Part shown: positions 1 through 6,189 of the stretch, piece after piece
Layout of the letters: the number at the start of each line of letters is the position of its first letter
Numbering within the stretch: the first letter of the stretch is position 1
From: Sedimentisphaerales bacterium
GTDB lineage: Bacteria > Planctomycetota > Phycisphaerae > Sedimentisphaerales > SG8-4
Length of the DNA: 9,850 nucleotides
NCBI GenBank assembly: GCA_016928975.1
Contig: JAFGJR010000193.1
Coordinates: forward strand, 1-9,850
Direction of reading: 5' to 3'
Position numbers and translations under genes: made by a program
Notes under the pieces: generated by a model
The model's input: the letters and a program-made list of their open reading frames with translations, nothing else
Database searches by the model: none
Told to the model about the DNA's origin: nothing

Positions 1-40
1 CCATGAACAGCAGAATCATCCTGTCGCGCGCGTTGCCCAT
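1..40 (-). CDS. Possible N-terminus of an unidentified minus-strand gene, cut by the left edge
   Basis: Reading leftwards from an ATG at 40-38, the frame is open to the edge and gives MGNARDRMILLFM. This is a short polar start followed by hydrophobic residues, as at the start of a membrane or secreted protein, but 13 residues cannot identify a family. A GGAGG (52-56, minus strand) lies 11 nt upstream of the ATG, which is slightly far but usable. A candidate minus-strand promoter at 112-140 is correctly oriented for it. A second in-frame ATG at 19 has no well-spaced ribosome site. The alternative is that this is non-coding sequence and the true upstream gene lies outside the window. Confidence 0.3.
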   Translation of the reverse strand, partial: MGNARDRMILLFM

Positions 41-79
41 TCTGTTGTGAACCTCCACTTCGTCATCTGGGACCACTGT

Positions 80-102
80 CATGGGCGGTACAATCGCCCA
101 TG
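80..102. repeat. Perfect 8-bp inverted repeat, possible operator or leader hairpin
   Basis: CATGGGCG (80-87) and CGCCCATG (95-102) are exact reverse complements separated by 7 nt (GTACAAT). No T-run follows on either strand, so it is not a typical intrinsic terminator. It begins only a few bases beyond the predicted start point of the leftward promoter at 112-140. That placement suits a repressor operator or a stem-loop at the 5' end of the leftward transcript. The repeat is seen directly; its role is inferred. Confidence 0.5.
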
Positions 103-111
103 CCGAGCGAT

Positions 112-140
112 ACTGTAGCCGAAACTCCCGCTCCGGACAA
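112..140 (-). promoter_or_regulatory. Candidate leftward sigma70-type promoter
   Basis: On the minus strand, TTGTCC (140-135, 4/6 matches to the -35 consensus) is followed after 17 nt by TACAGT (117-112, 4/6 matches to the -10 consensus). Transcription would start near 105 and run into the inverted repeat at 80-102, then the possible start codon at 40. The spacing is ideal and the boxes are moderate, so it is a plausible but unproven promoter for the left-edge gene. Confidence 0.33.
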
Positions 141-151
141 TATCGCCAAGC

Positions 152-179
152 TTGACGTGCGCCAGCCTGTCGGTAGTAT
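152..179 (+). promoter_or_regulatory. Candidate rightward promoter for the HAD-EamA operon
   Basis: TTGACG (152-157, 5/6 matches) and TAGTAT (174-179, 4/6 matches) are separated by 16 nt, giving a predicted transcription start near 186. That would leave a leader of about 75 nt before the ATG at 261. It is the best-matching promoter in the gap and points towards the HAD gene. Together with the leftward candidate at 112-140 it would make this a divergent promoter region with the two promoters back to back. Confidence 0.42.
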
Positions 180-260
180 GGAGGGCCCCATGTGCGTTCA
201 GCTACGGCAGTGTGAGTATGTCCGGGTGGACCAAGAACTCGATCGTGGTCTGGGAGAAGT

Positions 261-932
261 ATGACATCCTGCAACGGGAATTTGGGCGTGATCTTCGATA
301 TGGACGGCGTGCTGGTGGATACCGGCTGGGCACACCGCCGGGCGTGGCATGACCTGGCCGAGATGGAAGGGCTGGCCATGTCCGACGATTTCTTCCGCGA
401 CACATTCGGGATGCAGAACGCCGCGATCCTTCCGATGATGCGGCCGGGCATCTCTGCCCAGGAGGTGGAACGTCTTTCGGACTGGAAGGAGAGACGATAT
501 CGCGATCTCGTGCAAGAGCGTCTGGAGCTTGCCGAGGGAGCGGAGGCGCTGCTGCGGGACTTGAAGCACCACGGCTTTCGCCTCGCGATCGGCTCGTCCG
601 CACCGTCAGAGAATCTGGACGTGTTCTGGAATCGACTCGCCCTGAGCAGCTACTTCGATGCCCGCGTGACGAAGGAGGAGACGACGGAGAGCAAGCCCTC
701 GCCACAGACCTTTCTCAAGGCAGCCCAGAAGCTCGGTCTGCCGCCGGCCTGCTGTGCCGTCGTGGAGGACGCGGTGCCGGGCGTCCAGGCCGCCCATGCG
801 GCGGGGATGCCCGTCGTGGCTGTGACGACGACCCGCAGTCCAGAGGACCTGGCAAAGGCGGATCGCGTGGTCGATAGCCTGTCCAGACTGACCGCATCGG
901 ACTTCCATGCTCTGCTGCGGAGAGCGACGTAG
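261..932 (+). CDS. HAD-superfamily hydrolase, beta-phosphoglucomutase / sugar-phosphatase-like (subfamily IA)
   Basis: A 223-residue cytoplasmic enzyme that should act on a phosphorylated small molecule, probably a sugar phosphate. All four HAD motifs are visible. Motif I is FDMDGVLVDT, with nucleophile D13 and acid/base D15. Motif II is GSSAP at 111-115, motif III lysine is K145 in SKPSP, and the motif IV Mg2+ ligands are E169 and D170 in VVEDAVPG. A helical cap lies between motifs I and II (about residues 20-95). H25 and W29 align with H20 and W24 of Lactococcus beta-phosphoglucomutase, but the cap arginine after that enzyme's conserved loop is not obvious: the sequence there reads FGMQNA. 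A phosphatase is therefore as likely as a mutase. GGGAG (252-256) lies 4 nt before the ATG. The stop codon abuts the next start codon, so the gene is co-transcribed with the EamA permease. Confidence 0.9.
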   Translation: MTSCNGNLGVIFDMDGVLVDTGWAHRRAWHDLAEMEGLAMSDDFFRDTFGMQNAAILPMMRPGISAQEVERLSDWKERRYRDLVQERLELAEGAEALLRDLKHHGFRLAIGSSAPSENLDVFWNRLALSSYFDARVTKEETTESKPSPQTFLKAAQKLGLPPACCAVVEDAVPGVQAAHAAGMPVVAVTTTRSPEDLAKADRVVDSLSRLTASDFHALLRRAT

Positions 933-1811
933 ATGATATACCTCAAGCTGTTTCTGACCGCTGTGTTCTGGGGCGGCACCTTCATCGCCGGCAGACAGGT
1001 CTCCCAGCACCTGGGCCCGTTCAGTATCGCGTTCCTCCGCTTTGCGGTGGCCTCTGTGTTCCTGCTGGGTCTTTTGTGGATACAGGAGGGACGGCTTTCG
1101 CTGCCGGGCAAGAGCCAGATCCTCCCCGTTCTTCTGTTGGGGATCACCGGCATCTTCGCGTACAACGTGCTGTTCTTCATGGGGCTGCGGTTGATCGAGG
1201 CCGGCCGAGCCTCGCTGATCGTCGCTACCTGCCCGGCTTTCATCGCAGTCGCGTCCTCCATCTTCCTCAAGGAACGGCTGAGTCCCGCAAGAATCGTCGG
1301 CATTCCTCTGTCTGTGTTCGGCGCCATTGTCGTCATCTCCCGAGGTCACGTGCGCCAGCTTGTCACCGGCGGCGTCGGCCTGGGCGAACTGTTCATCCTG
1401 GGTTGTGTGCTGAGCTGGGTCGCGTACTCGCTGATCGGCAAAGTCGCGATGCGACGTCTCTCGCCGCTGGCGTCGGTTACTTATCCCTCGTTGATCGGCG
1501 CGGCCTTCTTGCTCGTGCCGGCTGTGCTCGTTGACGATCTCACATCGAATCTGCGGCGAGCGTCACTGATCGACTGGACATCCATCATGTACCTGGCCGT
1601 GTTTGGCACCGTCGTCGGCTTCGTGTGGTTCTACGAGGGCGTGAAAGCGATCGGCCCAACTCGGGCGGGACTGTTCATCAACTTCGTCCCCATCTCCGCT
1701 GTGATCCTGGCGGGCGTGCTCCTCCACGAGCAGGTGACCTTGTCCCTGGCAGTCGGGGCAGCTCTGGTCCTGTCGGGGGTCTATCTGACAAACCGGACCT
1801 CGGGGAGGTAG
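933..1811 (+). CDS. EamA-family (DMT superfamily) inner-membrane transporter
   Basis: A 292-residue protein that is hydrophobic throughout, with about ten predicted membrane helices in two homologous halves of five, the standard length and architecture of EamA/RhaT-type permeases. The first helix carries the family-typical FWGGTF, and an arginine follows the second loop in FLRFAVAS. Each half ends in the EamA pattern of an acidic residue, a short loop and a Gly-rich helix (KERLS...GIPLSVFGAIVVI and EQVTLSLAVGAALVLSGVYL). The family exports or imports small metabolites such as amino acids, nucleosides or amines; the substrate cannot be read from sequence. GGAGAG (919-924) inside the HAD gene lies 8 nt before the ATG. 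There is no gap to the HAD gene, so translational coupling is likely. Confidence 0.92.
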   Translation: MIYLKLFLTAVFWGGTFIAGRQVSQHLGPFSIAFLRFAVASVFLLGLLWIQEGRLSLPGKSQILPVLLLGITGIFAYNVLFFMGLRLIEAGRASLIVATCPAFIAVASSIFLKERLSPARIVGIPLSVFGAIVVISRGHVRQLVTGGVGLGELFILGCVLSWVAYSLIGKVAMRRLSPLASVTYPSLIGAAFLLVPAVLVDDLTSNLRRASLIDWTSIMYLAVFGTVVGFVWFYEGVKAIGPTRAGLFINFVPISAVILAGVLLHEQVTLSLAVGAALVLSGVYLTNRTSGR

Positions 1812-1828
1812 GCAGGTGACAGCATAGC

Positions 1829-1857
1829 AGGGCAAGCGGCCGCCGGCCCATTGCTCT
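1829..1857. terminator. Compound hairpin between convergent genes, possible terminator
   Basis: AGGGCAA (1829-1835) can pair with TTGCTCT (1851-1857) over 7 bp, one of them a G-T pair. The 15-nt loop contains a further GGCC-GCC-GGCC stem (1838-1848) that includes a NotI palindrome. Downstream on the plus strand is a pyrimidine-rich tract rather than a pure T-run. Its position between two genes that end facing each other (stops at 1811 and 1876) suits a terminator, mainly for the EamA transcript. The structure is visible but termination is inferred. Confidence 0.4.
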
Positions 1858-1875
1858 TGACCTTCCCTCTCCCGC

Positions 1876-4800
1876 TCACTCTCTCAGTTGCGTCCAGAGA
1901 AGCCGACGCAGGTCGCCACCGATGATGGGCAGTGGAACGAGCTTGACTTCCACTTGCTGGAGCGTACCGGCCATCTGCACGGCGGCGGTGCCGGTCTGCA
2001 AGGAGGCCATCAGCCTGTCGAGTGAGCGCACGCCCGGAAGCGAGATTCCCTTGAGCACGCGCGTGAACGCTACGGCGTACCCCTCGACCGGGCTCTTGTC
2101 ACCGGCGTGGATGTCGCCGATCTGGCCGGCTCCCCGGATTTCGACGCCTCGATTGAAGTACTCGAAGCTCTGGATGACCAGCCTCGGGCCCTCAAACCGG
2201 ATCTCGACCTTTCCCGTGCCCGTCGGCTGCCTCTTCCCGATGTCCAGATTCAGGGCGCTGTGCAGCAGGGCAATGGCCGGGTTGCCGGCAAGATCGGATT
2301 GTGTCAGCCGGATGTCCCCCTCCCCGTTGAGGGTGAGCTGATCCGAGGCCAGCAGGCTGATCCTGCCCGAGACTCGACCGACGTGCTCGCGTGTGTCCGG
2401 ATCAGCGGCATGGACAAGCTGATCCAGATCAAGACCATTGAAGTCCGTAATGACCGACGCATAGTACCCCTGCGCGTGCCGGCTGACGCGGGCTCGCGCA
2501 CTGACCCGACCGCCGAACGCTTGTAGAATCGCGTCATCAACCAGGACTCGACTGTCGTCCACGTAGCCGACGATGCGACAGCCACCGACTTGCGCCGGTC
2601 CGTACTGCCCGCCGGTGGAGTGAGCGTCCACGGTGAAGCACATGGGACCCAATGGACGTCTTCGCGGGTCAGTCTGCTCGACCACCAGATTTCCGGACAC
2701 GTCACCCCGGAGCCTTCCAGACTGTGGCCACCATCGCTGCAACAACTGGGGCTGAATCCCACTCCACGCCAGGTTGGCGGTGCTGTCGCTCCAGTGGTCC
2801 AGGGTGATCCTTGCCGCTCCCTGTGCCGAGCCGCCGAGAGTCTCGGCGTACAGGTCCTGCACCTCCAGGGTCCGTCCCAGCGCGAGCACGTCCATGTCGA
2901 TGCGGGCGAAATCCCAATCCCGATACCAGACCCCGCCGGACAGATGCATCTGGCCCTCCACCTCTCTCCTGATTACGTTCACGTGAAGGCTGGCCTGGCT
3001 GTCGGCAAGGATGGCCAACGGGTATTCTGTGAGCCGCATGGGCCACGACTGGGTCGTACACTCGACGACGACGTCCTGCGGACAATCGAGTTGGAACTCC
3101 ATGTCCGCCCGGGCATGACCATTCCCCTGCTCCAGCTCAATGCCCTCGAATCGGACCAGGCCGCCTGCGACGCGAAGGTTGCCTCGCGCCTTGCGAGCCT
3201 CCAACGGCGGGATGACAACGTCCTGGGCAGTCCATCTGCCCGTGGCGACCGCTCGCTTCACCTGATACCCCGGTACAGCCAGTTGCATCTCGGCATGTGC
3301 CGTCCCCTCAATGGCTAACGGAGAGCCCGCGATCTCAGCGGCCGCCTTCAACGATATGCCGTCGATGAGCAGGCTAAGCTGGGTCAGCCTACTGGACAGT
3401 TCATGTTGGCCCGTCAGTTGCCATCTTCCCGACAGCAGTTCGAATGGCTCGGTCGCCACCTGGATCCGCTCGGCGTCCGTAGTCACGCGGATGGGAACCA
3501 TCACGTGCGAGACCGTCTGTTTGCCAACAGGTATGTTCTGCCCCGCCAGATCGCCTTCCACCGTCAGTGCCAGGGGGTGAATCCGACCCGACACGGCGGC
3601 GCTCAGATTCCATCGCTCCGCCAACCGGACACTCTGGAGCTGCACGGGATCGGTGGGACTCGCAGGCCAGTCGGCGGAGATCGACACATCGTGGAGCATT
3701 CCGCCGGTCAGTGACAGGCCGCCTTTGGCAAACAGGACTCTCTCGCCCGCCGCCACTCGCAGCTCCGAGACGAGCGCCTCGCGATCATCGCCCTGGGCAA
3801 TCACCCGAACGTCGATACCGTCCTTCTCCAGCAGTCCGAGAGTCAGAGCGCTCACATCCAGGTGCGCGGACCAGCGGCGAGTTCCCATGTCGAACTCCCC
3901 ACCGCCGCTCGCCTTCTCCGCGCTTGGAACGTGCAGGGACATCAGCCGAATCACCGGCCAGTTCACGTCTATCTCGGCGGCGGTGTTCGAGATGGCTGCC
4001 TTCCTGTCGTTGCGGGACCACGCCATCTGCGGGACCGACACCCGCCATCCGGACCTGCCCAGATCCGCGCCTGCGCCCCGGATGTTTGCGACAACAGTCC
4101 AGTCGCCCGCGATCGTCCGGGCTTCGGCCGTGAGCGCAGCATCGAGCTGTGTGCGCCCGAGACGCGGAGACTGCACGGTGCCCTTGTACATGCCCCTGTA
4201 CTGCGAATCCCTGGCGGACTCAGCGGTCCATGAACCGGAGAACGCGCCTGCCCGGGCGCTCCAGTCCCATCGGCCATCCAAGTAGCCGATCAGCGTTCCC
4301 GCTCTGGCGGCAAACTGCTCCACCGTGACCGCTGCACGCGTGATCCGAATCGCACCGGCGGCGAGATGGACGTCTTCAGCCGCCAGATTCGGGTCCGTCA
4401 ACACCAGCTCTTCCGGCCGGAATGTGACTGCGTCGCGTCCCGCTTCCACACGGACATCCCCTCGCAGAGCCACAGGGCCGAACGTAGCATTGCTGAGCCG
4501 GACTCTGCCATTCAGGTTATCCCCCGATTTGCGGCCTTCCCACTGACCGGTCAGAGCGATCGGCGAGAGGTCCTGCCCCAGAAGGCCGCGTATGAGCGAT
4601 CCGGCTCCCTCTATCGCGAAGTCAGCCCTGTGGGCCCAGTCGCTGCCGTCAAGCAATTGCCCCTCGATTCCCCCCATCGACGGAAGTCTCAGATCGAAAT
4701 CCCAGAGCAGCCGCCCCCGGAAACCGGCCTGAAATTCGATGGGTCCGACCGTCTGCATCACCTCGTTGGGCCCGGTGATGTGAACCATGCCGTCACGAAT

Positions 4801-5247
4801 CACAATTCGCGGCAGCGCAACGTCCGGGCTCGGCGACGATGATTGGAGCACACTGCTCAATCGATCCCATGCTTCCTGCACGTTCCAGCGGCCCCCCTCG
4901 TACCGGCGGACATTCACCTGCGGACTCTCGACCTCGACCGACTGCAAGTTGAAGGACCGGCCCAGCACAAGCCAGAGAACAGCCGCGTGTGAGAACCTCA
5001 CTGCCTCGGCAGAGAAAAGGACGTCGTTCGTCAACGGCATCGTGACGACCAGTTCCCGAACAACCGTCTGGCCGTCCCACCCCACACGAAGCGACCTGGC
5101 GGTCACTTCCATGCCGAGTTCCTCGCTCGCCCTCGCCAGGACCATCTCGCCCACCAGATCGCTTCGCAGAATCAAGTGAGCAGTCAGTGCCCCGCCCGTG
5201 ACGAGAACGATACAGACAATCAGAACTATGATCTTCCAGCGCGCCAT
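1876..5247 (-). CDS. Large AsmA-like envelope protein (AsmA/TamB/YhdP-type)
   Basis: A 1123-residue protein anchored by one N-terminal helix (MARWKIIVLIVCIVLVTGG, helix about residues 6-27), with the rest predicted outside the cytoplasm. After the helix comes the AsmA-type opening: a mature-helix segment, then short beta-strand phrases of the kind 'VTARSLRVGW', 'FNLQSVEVESPQVNVRR' and 'GRWNVQEAW'. Hundreds of residues of repetitive beta-rich sequence follow, and an AsmA-like C-terminal region sits near the end, around 'LTLNGEGDIRLTQSDLAGNP'. Related proteins form long beta-groove bridges thought to carry or organise lipids between membranes; that role here is family knowledge, not shown. Start choice: AAGGA lies 3 nt before the ATG at 5247. 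The frame stays open upstream, and an ATG at 5310 overlaps the stop of the previous gene (TGATG), adding an Arg-rich 21-residue lead. It is probably the second gene of an operon with the DUF6655-type lipoprotein. Confidence 0.82.
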   Translation of the reverse strand: MARWKIIVLIVCIVLVTGGALTAHLILRSDLVGEMVLARASEELGMEVTARSLRVGWDGQTVVRELVVTMPLTNDVLFSAEAVRFSHAAVLWLVLGRSFNLQSVEVESPQVNVRRYEGGRWNVQEAWDRLSSVLQSSSPSPDVALPRIVIRDGMVHITGPNEVMQTVGPIEFQAGFRGRLLWDFDLRLPSMGGIEGQLLDGSDWAHRADFAIEGAGSLIRGLLGQDLSPIALTGQWEGRKSGDNLNGRVRLSNATFGPVALRGDVRVEAGRDAVTFRPEELVLTDPNLAAEDVHLAAGAIRITRAAVTVEQFAARAGTLIGYLDGRWDWSARAGAFSGSWTAESARDSQYRGMYKGTVQSPRLGRTQLDAALTAEARTIAGDWTVVANIRGAGADLGRSGWRVSVPQMAWSRNDRKAAISNTAAEIDVNWPVIRLMSLHVPSAEKASGGGEFDMGTRRWSAHLDVSALTLGLLEKDGIDVRVIAQGDDREALVSELRVAAGERVLFAKGGLSLTGGMLHDVSISADWPASPTDPVQLQSVRLAERWNLSAAVSGRIHPLALTVEGDLAGQNIPVGKQTVSHVMVPIRVTTDAERIQVATEPFELLSGRWQLTGQHELSSRLTQLSLLIDGISLKAAAEIAGSPLAIEGTAHAEMQLAVPGYQVKRAVATGRWTAQDVVIPPLEARKARGNLRVAGGLVRFEGIELEQGNGHARADMEFQLDCPQDVVVECTTQSWPMRLTEYPLAILADSQASLHVNVIRREVEGQMHLSGGVWYRDWDFARIDMDVLALGRTLEVQDLYAETLGGSAQGAARITLDHWSDSTANLAWSGIQPQLLQRWWPQSGRLRGDVSGNLVVEQTDPRRRPLGPMCFTVDAHSTGGQYGPAQVGGCRIVGYVDDSRVLVDDAILQAFGGRVSARARVSRHAQGYYASVITDFNGLDLDQLVHAADPDTREHVGRVSGRISLLASDQLTLNGEGDIRLTQSDLAGNPAIALLHSALNLDIGKRQPTGTGKVEIRFEGPRLVIQSFEYFNRGVEIRGAGQIGDIHAGDKSPVEGYAVAFTRVLKGISLPGVRSLDRLMASLQTGTAAVQMAGTLQQVEVKLVPLPIIGGDLRRLLWTQLRE

Positions 5248-5309
5248 GGATCCTTCGCGGCGTGAACGTCGCCTTCTGCTATCCCATGAATCACGCACCT
5301 GCACGATCA

Positions 5310-5951
5310 TCACTCGACATGATGGTCCACAGGCGCAATCGAGCCGATGGTGCGCGGACCGAAGCCAAACAGCCACCAGTCATCGCGCCAGGCCTTGCCC
5401 AGCGAGGGGCCGGAACTGGCGACCACCTCACCGGTGCTTGCCCAGTAGGCGACGTAGGCCACGCTGGCAAAGCTCACCTGGCGGATCTCCTTCACGATCG
5501 CGATTTCCGGAGTGATGATCGTCGTAGGCAAGGCAGTTATCCCCGTTGAAGGCGCGCCGATAGAAGGGATGCCAAGGATACTGTCGTAGCGGTCCACGCC
5601 GATGCCCGCGCTTCGGACTTCCAGAATGATCTCGGCCGCCTGTTCATTCGGCGATACCTGCACGCCCGCCAGCAGCAGCCTGGCCCGAAGCTCCCCGAGC
5701 ACGAACGCCTTCTCCGGCGCGCCGAAGAACCGATCATCGACGTACACGCGGCGGCCGTGAAGGGCCTCGAAGCTGAGTGGCTCAACCGCCTGCGCCACGG
5801 CCTGGGATAGCAGAAACTGCTCCGTGGCCGTCCGCTGCGGATCGGTCACACGCTCCGTCGCACACCCGCACAAGGCAAGCAGCGCCAGGACGGCACAAGA
5901 GAAGGCCAGACACCCGCCCAGCGACCGGTTACTGTACACAGAGGCTGTCAT
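5310..5951 (-). CDS. DUF6655-type lipoprotein of unknown function
   Basis: A 213-residue predicted lipoprotein. The start at 5951 gives a basic n-region, a hydrophobic stretch and a lipobox-like LCGC with the probable lipidated cysteine at residue 30. C28 is a poorer alternative because Leu precedes it. An upstream ATG at 6014 is rejected because the extra 21 residues would bury the signal peptide and would contain the predicted leader repeats. GGGGGA lies 11 nt before the chosen ATG. The mature part shows the pattern I associate with the planctomycete family DUF6655: TATEQFLLSQAV, then GRRVYVDDRFF, GVDRYDSILGIPS and PEIAIVKEIRQ. No catalytic motif is visible and the family has no known function. 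The gene precedes the AsmA-like gene with 62 nt between the chosen starts and stops, suggesting an envelope-related role. A strong promoter lies at 6030-6058. Confidence 0.82.
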   Translation of the reverse strand: MTASVYSNRSLGGCLAFSCAVLALLALCGCATERVTDPQRTATEQFLLSQAVAQAVEPLSFEALHGRRVYVDDRFFGAPEKAFVLGELRARLLLAGVQVSPNEQAAEIILEVRSAGIGVDRYDSILGIPSIGAPSTGITALPTTIITPEIAIVKEIRQVSFASVAYVAYWASTGEVVASSGPSLGKAWRDDWWLFGFGPRTIGSIAPVDHHVE

Positions 5952-5971
5952 AGGGCACTGTATCCCCCAAA

Positions 5972-6020
5972 ACTGGTCCAGTGGTCCACGCCACACACCA
6001 CCTCGCGTGGACAATCCACG
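5972..6020. repeat. Overlapping inverted and direct repeats in the lipoprotein gene leader
   Basis: Several exact repeats are packed into 49 bp. GTCCACGC (5984-5991) is the reverse complement of GCGTGGAC (6005-6012). CGTGGA (6006-6011) is also the reverse complement of TCCACG (6015-6020), with only CAA between. ACTGG-T-CCAGT (5972-5982) is a hyphenated palindrome. TGGTCCA occurs twice, at 5974-5980 and 5982-5988, in an 8-bp period. All lie between the predicted start point (near 6023) and the start codon (5951) of the lipoprotein gene. They could be operators for a repressor or leader RNA structures. On the RNA, the central arm could pair with either neighbour but not both. Confidence 0.5.
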
Positions 6021-6029
6021 TCAGAACGC

Positions 6030-6058
6030 ATTATGAGTCGCTGGCCGCTGTCCGTCAA
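6030..6058 (-). promoter_or_regulatory. Strong candidate promoter for the lipoprotein-AsmA operon
   Basis: On the minus strand, TTGACG (6058-6053, 5/6 matches) is followed after exactly 17 nt by CATAAT (6035-6030, 5/6 matches). Transcription would start near 6023, giving a leader of about 72 nt that contains the repeats at 5972-6020. Spacing and box quality are near consensus for a housekeeping sigma factor in an otherwise GC-rich region. Confidence 0.62.
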
Positions 6059-6099
6059 GTCTTTGGTGGCGATGCCGCCCTGTCAAATGCTGAAAAACA

Positions 6100-6130
6100 T
6101 TGAATCGCCCCTACGGCGTGGGTACCGTAG
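6100..6130 (+). promoter_or_regulatory. Weak candidate promoter with an embedded inverted repeat, upstream of the oxidoreductase gene
   Basis: TTGAAT (6100-6105, 4/6 matches) and TACCGT (6123-6128, 3/6 matches) are 17 nt apart. A 6-bp inverted repeat, CTACGG (6111-6116) and CCGTAG (6125-6130), occupies the spacer and overlaps the -10 position, where a repressor could block polymerase. The -10 box is poor, so a regulator-dependent promoter or no promoter here are both possible. The oxidoreductase start is at 6190. Confidence 0.25.
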
Positions 6131-6189
6131 AGCTATGGTTTGCAGTCAACGAGTACGGGCCTGTCAGTGTCCTATCGAGGAGAAGATCC

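Noticed and set aside
2..118. Open plus-strand frame at the left edge that might be the tail of an upstream gene
   Set aside because: The 38-codon translation is Cys/His-rich and has no recognisable pattern. It overlaps the inverted repeat and the leftward promoter candidate.
606..1349. Long minus-strand open frames across the HAD and EamA genes
   Set aside because: The translations are rich in Arg, Gln and His without domains, and they lie opposite two clearly recognisable proteins.
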